64,000 nucleotides of DNA from CAWJJM01 sp963843275 (GTDB lineage: Bacteria; Acidobacteriota; Thermoanaerobaculia; Multivoradales; JBCCEF01), in assembly GCA_963843275.1 (NCBI GenBank), contig CAWJJM010000012.1, positions 868,001-932,000 on the forward strand, in the 5' to 3' direction. Positions 44,739-52,444 of the stretch are shown piece after piece; positions within the stretch are counted from its first letter, which is position 1; each line of letters begins with the position of its first letter. The notes under the pieces were generated by a model. It was not told the origin of the DNA and did no database searches. It saw nothing but the letters and a program-made list of their open reading frames with translations. The position numbers were made by a program, and so were the translations under genes.

Positions 44739-47374
44739 GCGGCGAGCACGCCGACGTTGTCCTCCTGCAGCATGGTGATGTGGTCGCCCGGCACCGGCTG
44801 CACCTCGAGCGGCCCGGCGAAGTGTCGCGCCCAGCCGTTGGCGGAGTCCACCAGGCGGCACCACAGGCGCGGCTGTCCGGCCACCGGCGCGGCGCGGAAC
44901 AACACCACCCGTCCGCCCGCCAGGTCGAGGCGACCGCGCAGCCGGTAGCGCTTGCGGGCGGACGTGGCGACGCGCCGCACCTCGTGGATGACGTGCTCGA
45001 CCACCGTGTTGTGACGCCGCCGGGCGACGGTGCGCCGGGCGGTGTGCCACAGGGTCGTCGCCACCACCACGAGCCGCCGGGAGGGTCGCGGCGCGGCGGC
45101 GGCCGCCTCCCGCCAGAGCTCGCCGGCGCGCAGCGCGGCCAGCTCGAGGTCCCGCAGGCGCCGGGCCGACCAGCCGACGGCGCGCCGGGTGTGGGAGTCC
45201 ACCAGGGCCAGCGAGGCGACCCGCTGGCCCGCGGCCTGGAGCTGCCGCGTCATCTCGTAGGCCAGCATGCCGCCGAACGAGTGCCCCAGCAGGTGGTACG
45301 GGCCCTCCGGCTGCACCTCGCGCATCCGCCGCACCAGCTCGGCCGCCAGCTCTTCGACGGTGCGCAGCGGCGCGCCGATCCCGTCGAGGCCGGGGAAGCT
45401 GAGCACGTGCAGGGCGCGCTCGCCCGCGAGGTGGCGCGACAGGGGCAGGTAGACGAAGGGGTAGCCGTCCACCGCCGGGACGCAGAACAGGGGCGCCCCG
45501 CGCCCCGGGTCGGTGAGGGTGATCACGGGAGCGGGAGCGGTGGCGGCCAGGTCGTCGCGCAGCCGGGCCGCCTGATCCGCCACCGTGGGCGCCTCGAAGA
45601 TCCCGGCGAGGGGCAGGGTGCGGCCGAACCGGCGCTCCATCTCGCTGAACAGCGTCACGGCGGCGAGCGAGTCGCCGCCGAGGTCGAAGAAGCTCTCGTC
45701 GATGCCCACCACCTCGTGGCCGAGCACCTCGCACCAGAGCGCACACAGGCGGGTCTCGATGGGGTCGCGGGGGAAGGCGAAGCTGCGCTCGGCGGGCAGC
45801 TCGCGCCCGCCCATCGTCGCCAGCGCCGGCCGGTCGAGCTTGCCGTTGGGGGTGACCGGAAGCCGCGGGACCTCGACGAAGACGCGCGGCACCATCGGCT
45901 GGGGGAGCTCGGCGGCGAGCCGCCGGCGGAGGTCGGCGCGCACGAGCGGCCCCCTGCCGGCGGCCACCAGGTAACCGATCAGGTCCGGCTCGCCGCCCGG
46001 TCCGGGCAGGGTCCCCGCCGCCGCTTCCCGGACCCCGGGGAGGGCGCGCAGGGCGCGCTCCACCTCGGCGATCTCCACCCGTTGGCCGCGGATCTTGAGC
46101 TGGGCGTCGGCCCGGCCGAGGTGCTCGAGCGAGCCGTCGGCCCGCCGCCGGGCGAGGTCCCCGGTGCGGTACCGGCGCCGGCCCGCCGCGTCGGGTCGGA
46201 AGACGCGGGCGGTGAGCTCCGGGTCCCGCCAGTAGCCGGGGGAGAGGAAGGCGGAGCGGACCACGACCTCGCCGCTGCCGGGCAGGCTCGAGGTGCCGGC
46301 CGCGTCGGGGTCGAGGAGGATCTCGGTGTCCGGCGCCGGCCGGCCCAGCGGAATCCCGTCCGGCAGGGGCTCGTGGTGGCCGAAGAAGCGGCAGGTGACC
46401 GTGCCCGTCTCGGTCGTCCCGAGCCCGAAGTAGAGCCGGCACGGCTCGGGGAAGCGCGCGCGGAAGGCGGCGATCTCGGCGGCGGTCACCGGCTCGCCGC
46501 CCAGCTTGACGGCGCGCACCGCGGGCAGGGGGTCGCCCGGCGGCAACGACGGCACCAGCTCCCGGAACAGCGTCACCCCGCAGCACAGGACGCTCACCGA
46601 CTCCCGGGCCAGCCAGGCGGCCAGGGCGGGGAGGCCGTCGACGGTGACCAGGAACGGCGCCAGCGTGGCGCCGCAGAACAGCGCCGTGAAGGTGTCGCGC
46701 AGGGCGGGGTTGACGCTCGGCGGATAGAGCAGCGTCACGCGGTCGTCGGCGGTCACGCCGAGGGCGTCGCGGGTCACGCCGACGTTGTGGAGCACGGTGC
46801 GATGGCTCTGCATCACCCCCTTCGGCCGCCCGGTCGACCCGGAGGTGTAGGTGAGGGCGGCGAGGTCGTCGAGCCCGGTCGCTGCGGCGGCCGCCGGAGG
46901 AGCGCTCTCCGCCGGGTCCGGCCGCAGGCCGTCGAGCTCGACCACGTCGATCCCCCGGAGCCCGGCCAGCCGTGGTGCCAGCCGGGCACAGGTGACGGCG
47001 CGGCGGGCCTCGGAGTCGGCGGCGATCCAGCGGTTGCGCTCGGCCGGGGACACCGGGTCGAGGGCGACGAAGAAACGGCCCGCCGCGAGCACGCCGAGCA
47101 TCGCCGCCGCCAGGTCGGGGCCCGGCTCGAGCAGCAGCAGCACCGGCCGGTCCCGATCGCCGCCGGCAGCGGCCAGCCGGTGGGCGATCCGGTGGGCCCG
47201 TCGCGCCAGCTCCCCGTAGGTCGGGCCGCCGGCGCCGGCGGCGACCGCGCGCCGCTCGGGCGCCGCGGCGGCCACGGCGGCGAAGGCGCGGTGGACGGCG
47301 CCGTGGGCGAGCAGGTCGGCGCCCGCCACCGGCGGCGCCGGTGGCCGGCGCAGCGCCTCGCCGGCGTCGTTCAC
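44699..47374 (-). CDS. NRPS-like protein: adenylation - carrier - thioesterase
   Basis: 891 residues from GTG 47374 (GTGA overlap). Adenylation domain with ALTYTSGSTGRPKGVMQS (A3), LYFGLGTTETG (A5), YRTGDLARR (A7) and PNGKLDR (A10); carrier domain with FFDLGGDSLAAV (phosphopantetheine Ser); thioesterase with LLGHSFGGMLAYE. No condensation domain, so it would activate, tether and release one acid, as in single-module synthetases. The usual A4 Asp region reads SVNPALRD, so a non-amino-acid substrate is possible. Coupled to the amidohydrolase-like gene. Confidence 0.9.
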   Translation of the reverse strand: MNDAGEALRRPPAPPVAGADLLAHGAVHRAFAAVAAAAPERRAVAAGAGGPTYGELARRAHRIAHRLAAAGGDRDRPVLLLLEPGPDLAAAMLGVLAAGRFFVALDPVSPAERNRWIAADSEARRAVTCARLAPRLAGLRGIDVVELDGLRPDPAESAPPAAAAATGLDDLAALTYTSGSTGRPKGVMQSHRTVLHNVGVTRDALGVTADDRVTLLYPPSVNPALRDTFTALFCGATLAPFLVTVDGLPALAAWLARESVSVLCCGVTLFRELVPSLPPGDPLPAVRAVKLGGEPVTAAEIAAFRARFPEPCRLYFGLGTTETGTVTCRFFGHHEPLPDGIPLGRPAPDTEILLDPDAAGTSSLPGSGEVVVRSAFLSPGYWRDPELTARVFRPDAAGRRRYRTGDLARRRADGSLEHLGRADAQLKIRGQRVEIAEVERALRALPGVREAAAGTLPGPGGEPDLIGYLVAAGRGPLVRADLRRRLAAELPQPMVPRVFVEVPRLPVTPNGKLDRPALATMGGRELPAERSFAFPRDPIETRLCALWCEVLGHEVVGIDESFFDLGGDSLAAVTLFSEMERRFGRTLPLAGIFEAPTVADQAARLRDDLAATAPAPVITLTDPGRGAPLFCVPAVDGYPFVYLPLSRHLAGERALHVLSFPGLDGIGAPLRTVEELAAELVRRMREVQPEGPYHLLGHSFGGMLAYEMTRQLQAAGQRVASLALVDSHTRRAVGWSARRLRDLELAALRAGELWREAAAAAPRPSRRLVVVATTLWHTARRTVARRRHNTVVEHVIHEVRRVATSARKRYRLRGRLDLAGGRVVLFRAAPVAGQPRLWCRLVDSANGWARHFAGPLEVQPVPGDHITMLQEDNVGVLAAQLRRDGRPPSSA

Positions 47375-48390
47375 GACGGCTGGGACCGGTGGGCGGCCGG
47401 GTCCGGGGTGGGGCGCCGGCGGGCGAGCCGGCGGCCGAGCTCGTGGGCGGCGAGGCGGAAGGGCGCCGTCAGCATCCTGCCGGCGTGGAAGCGGTCTCGC
47501 CCTCGGGCCAGGTCGGCGAACCGGGGGTCGCTCTCGAGGTCGAGCGCCCGCAGGGCGTTGCGGTAGAGGATGCGGTCGAGCACCGCGGGACGCCAGCCGA
47601 GCATCAGGAAGCGCTCGACCGTCCGCACCAGGCTGCCGCAGAGCGGGAAGCCGCTCCCGAACAGGAACTGGTCGGCGATCAGCCCCTTGTTCACCGCGTA
47701 GAGCCACTCGCGCCGGCTGGGCGCGAAGACGTAGAGGTCGGGGGAGGGGAAGACGTTGCGCCGCCGCACGGCGACCGCGATCATCTCGCCGACGAAGGGG
47801 TGGGCGCCGTGGCCGCAGATCAGGCGCAGGCGCGGGAAGTCCGCCGCGACGCGGTCGATCCAGCGCGGGTTGGCGTAGTCGAGGTCGCGACCGCCGTAGT
47901 AGCCGGAGGTCTGCAGGAAGACCGCCGCCCCGAGCTCCTGGGCCCGCTCGTAGAAGGGGTAGACGCGGCGGTCGGCGGGGTGCTCGGCGTGGAGCGGCGC
48001 CCGCCCGGGCTCGATCCCGACCCGCGGCAGGCCGAGGTCGCGCACCGCCCGCTCGAGCTCCTCGAGCGGGTCGTGGACCGCGCCGCCGAGGTCGATGCCG
48101 GCGACGCCGAGGAAGCGCCCCGGGTGCTCGCGCTCGAGAGCCGCCTGCGCGTCGTTCGAGGTGCGGCGCGGCGGGAAAAGGTGCGCGCCGAGGTCGAGGC
48201 CGTCGTTGTTGCCGGAGACCGAGACCGCGGCACGCACGCCGGCGGCGTCGAGGTGGTGGAAGAAGGCCTCCGGGCCGAGGTCGCTCCAGGGGGCGAAACG
48301 CGAGGCGTCGGGGCGTTGCCGCAGGTAGTCGCCATCGGCCGCCGACGGCAGCCGGCAGCGCACGTCGACGATGCTCGCCTGTCCCCTCAT
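47371..48390 (-). CDS. amidohydrolase-2-like protein with degenerate metal site
   Basis: 339 residues. The fold looks like PF04909 (VAGIDLGGAVHDPLEELE, RLICGHGAHPFVGEM). However, the N-terminal HxH metal motif expected in ..DxHxH.. reads VDVRCRLP, and the usual FGSDYP Asp reads FGSGFPL. Loss of metal ligands suggests a non-hydrolytic or changed role. First gene of a two-gene operon with the NRPS-like protein, with a GTGA joint, so it may process the activated acid or act as a binding partner. Confidence 0.72.
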   Translation of the reverse strand: MRGQASIVDVRCRLPSAADGDYLRQRPDASRFAPWSDLGPEAFFHHLDAAGVRAAVSVSGNNDGLDLGAHLFPPRRTSNDAQAALEREHPGRFLGVAGIDLGGAVHDPLEELERAVRDLGLPRVGIEPGRAPLHAEHPADRRVYPFYERAQELGAAVFLQTSGYYGGRDLDYANPRWIDRVAADFPRLRLICGHGAHPFVGEMIAVAVRRRNVFPSPDLYVFAPSRREWLYAVNKGLIADQFLFGSGFPLCGSLVRTVERFLMLGWRPAVLDRILYRNALRALDLESDPRFADLARGRDRFHAGRMLTAPFRLAAHELGRRLARRRPTPDPAAHRSQPS

Positions 48391-48501
48391 CCCGGTCGAT
48401 CCAGACAGCGGCGCCGCGCGGCCCGGATCTGCCGGAGCACGCGGCGCGAAGGCCGAGAGTATAGCCTCCGCGGGGGCGCGGGAGGCGCGTGGAGCCGGTC
48501 G

Positions 48502-49161
48502 CTAGGATCCCGGCGGCGGCGCCGCAGCGGTCAGCCGGCCGGTGCAATCGTCCGCCGTCAGGGGCTCGGCGGCTTCGCGCAGGGTCATCACCTCCTGGCC
48601 GTCGGGGCCGGAGACGTCGCGTACGATCTCGAGCACCCCGTCGGCCCGGAGGTGGGCGCTCTCCTCGACCGCGATGCCGCTCGGCAGGCGGGTGTGCGAG
48701 GTCCACCCGCTGCGGCGTGCCGCCGGGCCCGTGAGCTCGCCGGTGCCGGCGAACTCGTCACCGGTCTCGGAGAAGGTGTAGCTGCCGTCGTCCGCCACCC
48801 GGTAGACGACGGTGTAGAGGCGCGGGGGCGCCTCGGGCCGCGGATCGCGGCGCAGGATGTCCTCCACGATGCGGCCCGCCGCCGGCTCCGCCCGCCGGCG
48901 CAGCACGCGCCGGGCGCCGGGCTGGCCGCCGCCGGCGGCGAGGGTCACCTCCTCGTTCGAGGACCAACACCCGACGGGCCCGAGCTCGCCCGCGGTGGCG
49001 GTCGCGACGGGGAGGGTGGCGGCGGGTGCCGGCGAGGCGGGTTCGGCGGCGGCCGGCGGGGGCGGGTTGGCCGGCGGCCGGGGGCCGGGCGTCGCGCAAC
49101 CGGCGATCGCCACGGCGAGCAGGGCGCCGAGCACGGGAAGGCGGGGAAGGATCGGAGGCAA
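48502..49161 (-). CDS. hypothetical lipoprotein
   Basis: 219 residues using a TTG start at 49161, which has GAGGAG six bases upstream and gives a standard lipoprotein leader (LPVLGALLAVAIAGCAT). A longer GTG start at 49218 is less likely. The body after a Pro/Ala linker has two Cys and a beta-rich pattern (YTVVYRVADDGSYTFSETGDEFAGTGEL). Not recognised. Confidence 0.6.
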   Translation of the reverse strand: MPPILPRLPVLGALLAVAIAGCATPGPRPPANPPPPAAAEPASPAPAATLPVATATAGELGPVGCWSSNEEVTLAAGGGQPGARRVLRRRAEPAAGRIVEDILRRDPRPEAPPRLYTVVYRVADDGSYTFSETGDEFAGTGELTGPAARRSGWTSHTRLPSGIAVEESAHLRADGVLEIVRDVSGPDGQEVMTLREAAEPLTADDCTGRLTAAAPPPGS

Positions 49162-49385
49162 CGGGATCTCCTCGCCGGAGCGATCTCCTCGGCTGTCCCG
49201 GCGGCGTGACCCTAGCACGGGGCCGGCCGCCCTGCGGCGAGCTTCGCGACGTCCGTCACCCGCGTGGAGATGCCTCGCGGGCTCGCGGCGCGCCGGCCGC
49301 GCCGCGGGCCCCGTGCCGACCGGCGCCGGCCACGGCGATCCCCGGGGTCATCGTCGGCCCGGCGGTCGGGCCCGGCGGTCCGGAG

Positions 49386-49418
49386 CCGCCCGGGCCCGTG
49401 CCGACCGGACCCGGGCGG
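49386..49418 (-). terminator. GC-rich hairpin after the M23 peptidase gene
   Basis: CCGCCCGGG (49386-49394) and CCCGGGCGG (49410-49418): nine perfect base pairs, 15-base loop, eight bases past the M23 peptidase stop codon. No T-run. The remainder of the 49219-49425 gap shows no gene. Confidence 0.45.
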
Positions 49419-49425
49419 TGCGGGA

Positions 49426-50445
49426 TCAGTTGCCCGGGCTGTCGCAGGGCCCGATCGACGCGTTGAAGAAGGAGCCCTCCTCGGCGTGGAAGCCGGGCAG
49501 CAGGCGCACCCGCGTGCCCGCCCGCATCGCCGCGCCGGCGCCCGCCTCGATGGTGCGGTTCGTGGCGTCGAGGGTGTCGGTCGCCTGGAAGTAGTCGATG
49601 TCGTCGTCCGCCACCGTCCCCGAGAGCGTGGCGTCGTCGACGCCGCACAGGCCGTCGCAGGCGACGGCGGTGTAGGTCTCGCCGGCGGAGAGGAAGCCGA
49701 GCTGACAGAAGACCGGGATGCGGTTCTGGCGGTTGGCCGACGGATCGAGCAGCAGCGCGTCGTCGTCGGGCACGGCGGGGAAGCCGCACACGCTGCAGTT
49801 GGCCGGGTCGATGCCCAGCGGGTCGTAGGCCGGGTCGGTGGGGGGAAGCGACGCGTCGACGAAATCGGGCACGCCGACCTCGAAGTGGAGGTGGACGCCG
49901 GTGGCGAACCCCACGTCGCCCTCGACCCCCAGCACCGTGCCCGAGGTGACGAACTCGCCCACGAAGTGGCCCAGCGCGGTGACGCTGCCGACCCGGAAGT
50001 GCGTGTACTTGGTCCACTCGCCGTTGGCGTGGCGGATGAAGACGTAGTTGTTGCGGCAGTTGCAGCCCGCCGTGCCCGACACGCAGCAGCTCGAGGCCGG
50101 GCCGCTGTAGCCGCTGCAGGGATTCGGGTTGGTGGTCGACGCCGAGGGACAGCTCAGGTCGAAGCCGTCCTGGATGTACTCGATCCAGCCGTCGCCGGCG
50201 GCGACGACGTTGAAGGTCCCCACGCCCGGAGGGCTCATGTCGATGCGGTTGTGCGGATTGTGGCTGATGTGGTCGCCGTTGACGCGGACGTCGGTGCCGG
50301 CGGGGAAGGGGAGGCGGTAGACGCCCTTGGTGACCGGCAGCAGGTTGTCCGGGTTGGTGTGGGGCATGCCGCCCGGCTGGTGGCCGAGGGCAGGGACCGC
50401 GGCCACCAGCAGCAGAGCGGTGCCGAGGAGGGCGTGCCGCCTCAT
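49426..50445 (-). CDS. M23-family metallopeptidase with C-terminal beta domain
   Basis: 339 residues from ATG 50445 (ATGA overlap with the fibre-like gene). Signal peptide MRRHALLGTALLLVAAVPALG. Zinc-ligand motifs of lysostaphin-type peptidases: His-Asp in ISHNPHNRIDMSPPG and HLHFEVG. An inserted Cys-rich loop (about 95-125) is unusual. The C-terminal 65 residues (DTLDATNRTIEAGAGAAMRAG, VRLLPGFHAEEGSFFNASI) resemble the coathanger-stack domain that anchors or displays secreted proteins. Predicted extracellular peptidase acting on peptidoglycan or proteins. Confidence 0.85.
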   Translation of the reverse strand: MRRHALLGTALLLVAAVPALGHQPGGMPHTNPDNLLPVTKGVYRLPFPAGTDVRVNGDHISHNPHNRIDMSPPGVGTFNVVAAGDGWIEYIQDGFDLSCPSASTTNPNPCSGYSGPASSCCVSGTAGCNCRNNYVFIRHANGEWTKYTHFRVGSVTALGHFVGEFVTSGTVLGVEGDVGFATGVHLHFEVGVPDFVDASLPPTDPAYDPLGIDPANCSVCGFPAVPDDDALLLDPSANRQNRIPVFCQLGFLSAGETYTAVACDGLCGVDDATLSGTVADDDIDYFQATDTLDATNRTIEAGAGAAMRAGTRVRLLPGFHAEEGSFFNASIGPCDSPGN

Positions 50446-52142
50446 CGCTCCGCCCCCTCGGCCGTTCCGAGGCTCCGCCGCAGCTCCCGGTTCTCCGCCT
50501 GCAGCTCGCCGAGCCGCCGGTCGAGATCGGCCACGTAGAGGGTGAGCTCCTCGACCTTGCGCAGCAGCGTCGAGCTCATCTCGCCGACGCCGACGCCGTG
50601 CGCCTCCACGTCGGCCGCCGTCGGCACGTCCGGCAGGTGGCCGTGCTCGGCGATGAAGTCGACCACGCCGGCGAGCGGCCGCAGCTCGTAGCCCGCGGCG
50701 AAGACGTCGTCGGACCAGCCGGTCTCGACGACGACCTCCTTGGTGCGGATGCTGCCGTCCACCGCCATCACGTAGCCGGACGGCACCGACGTGGTGCCGA
50801 TGGCGACGGCGCCGCCGTCGACCTGGAGGAACAGGGTCGCGGTGGCGCCGCCGTCGCGCGCCATCAGCTCGTTGTCGTCGAGGGCGAGGTTGGTGCCGGC
50901 CGGATCTCCCACCACCAGGTAGCCGCCACTCCCCGGTTCGACGTCGGTGCCGCCGTCGACCTGCAGTCGGGCCTGCGGCTTCAGCGTGCCGATGCCGACG
51001 TTGCCCTGGTCGCAGCAGCCGCCGGTCTTGGTGACCAGCGCCATGGCGGTGGTGTAGCTCGCGTCGTCGCTCGAGACGCCGAAGCGCACCGCGGTCGGCA
51101 CCGTCGGATCGCCCGCTGCGCCGTGCGGCGTGCTCAGCCGCAGCGCGTTGTGGTTGTCGGTGCGCAGGAGCTTGACGAGATCGTTCACGACGCCGGAACC
51201 CTCGACCACGAGGCGGCCTCCCGGGCCGGCGCCGACGGTGAGATCGTGGCCGACCGCCAGGTCGCCCGTCTGCAGGTCGAACGCGCTGCCGGGCGGGATG
51301 CGCAGCTCCGACGGCGCGCCGCCCGACTGGTGGAAGGCCAGCCACAGGCGACCCTCGTCGCCGTCGGTGCGCAGCCAGTGGTTGCCGGCGCCGTCGAAGC
51401 CGACCAGGCTGGTGCGGGTCCCGCCGAGGAAGAGCTCGCCCCCGAACAGCCCGCTGCCGGCCACGTGCAGCTTGCGCTGGGGCGACGAGGTGCCGATGCC
51501 GACGCTTCCGGGGAACAACGAGTAGGTGTCGTCGCCGCTGACCTCCCAGGTCTGCACGTGATGCTGGTCGGGCAGCACGTCGGCGAGGTCGTCGTGGCGG
51601 ATCGTCCCGGCGAGCGACTTGAAGATGGGGAGCAGCGGGTCGTCGGGCATCAGGGCCCGCTGCGGATGGATGTCCTGCTCCATCTCGGTGAAGGCCAGGC
51701 CCTCCGCGCCGTTGACGGTCAGGCCGGTGATCGTGAAGCAGCTCGTCCCCTCCGCCTCGACCAGCACCTCGGGCGCCGGCTCGAGGTCGACGCGGGCCGC
51801 CTCCGGATCGCTCAGGTCGACCGTGCAGCTCCAGTCGGCGGGGGCGGTGCAGCCGAGACCCTGCACCCCGAGGGCGTCGGCCAGATCGGACCCCGCGGGC
51901 CCGACGGGGATCGACAGGCTGAGCCGGTCACCGTCGGCGAGCAGCAGGCTGTTGGTCTCGCCGAGGTTCACCAGGCACAGCGTCAGGTCGCGGTCGGCGG
52001 CGACCTTGACGTCGTCGGGATAGAGCAGGAAGGCGAAGCGGATCTTCGGCGGGGCGGCGAGGGCCGGCGCGACCGCCAGCGCGGCGAGGAGGAGTCCCGC
52101 CGCGGCCGCGGCCAGGCGAGGTGGGGAGGGTCGGGATCCCAT
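50442..52142 (-). CDS. secreted fibre-like protein with C-terminal coiled coil
   Basis: 566 residues, AAAGGAG before ATG 52142, signal peptide LLLAALAVAPALA. The middle has repeats with VGIGTSSPQRKLHVAG and NVGIGTLKPQARLQVDGG, as in trimeric fibre and tail-fibre-like proteins of many bacteria. The C-terminus (PLAGVVDFIAEHGHLPDVPTA, then EMSSTLLRKVEELTLYVADL) is a known capping segment before a coiled coil. No catalytic serine/lysine pattern of S74 peptidases seen. Coupled to the M23 peptidase gene, so they may assemble together at the surface. Confidence 0.75.
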   Translation of the reverse strand: MGSRPSPPRLAAAAAGLLLAALAVAPALAAPPKIRFAFLLYPDDVKVAADRDLTLCLVNLGETNSLLLADGDRLSLSIPVGPAGSDLADALGVQGLGCTAPADWSCTVDLSDPEAARVDLEPAPEVLVEAEGTSCFTITGLTVNGAEGLAFTEMEQDIHPQRALMPDDPLLPIFKSLAGTIRHDDLADVLPDQHHVQTWEVSGDDTYSLFPGSVGIGTSSPQRKLHVAGSGLFGGELFLGGTRTSLVGFDGAGNHWLRTDGDEGRLWLAFHQSGGAPSELRIPPGSAFDLQTGDLAVGHDLTVGAGPGGRLVVEGSGVVNDLVKLLRTDNHNALRLSTPHGAAGDPTVPTAVRFGVSSDDASYTTAMALVTKTGGCCDQGNVGIGTLKPQARLQVDGGTDVEPGSGGYLVVGDPAGTNLALDDNELMARDGGATATLFLQVDGGAVAIGTTSVPSGYVMAVDGSIRTKEVVVETGWSDDVFAAGYELRPLAGVVDFIAEHGHLPDVPTAADVEAHGVGVGEMSSTLLRKVEELTLYVADLDRRLGELQAENRELRRSLGTAEGAER

Positions 52143-52444
52143 GAGGGTCTCCTTTCAGTCGTTGCCCGGAGCGATGGGCTCCGGGATGGGCGACATCCCT
52201 CCCGCGGACCGAGGACGACACCGTCCTCCGCGAGCAAGCAGCGAGCTCTTCAGCGGCGCCGACCACTCTACACCCGCGGTGGAGGCGTCGCCTCCGGGAT
52301 GCCGAGCGCACCCCGCGCGCGCCCGGGACCCGCCTTGCCGTCGTGGCGGCAACCGGCAGCGCGCGTCACCCACTGAGTCGGGAGACGGGCCCGGTTCCCG
52401 CCAGCGGTCCGCTCGCCCCTGTCGCGGCGGCGGCCGGCGGGCGT
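52143..52444. other. intergenic region, no gene seen
   Basis: 302 bases between the fibre-like gene start and the ADOP permease stop. Frames on both strands here give only low-complexity Arg/Pro peptides. It may carry the promoter of the fibre/peptidase operon, but no convincing boxes were found. Confidence 0.5.

Noticed and set aside
50442..52142. S74-type self-cleaving peptidase (tail-spike chaperone)
   Set aside because: The C-terminal cap is similar in placement but the Ser/Lys catalytic pattern of S74 domains is not visible.
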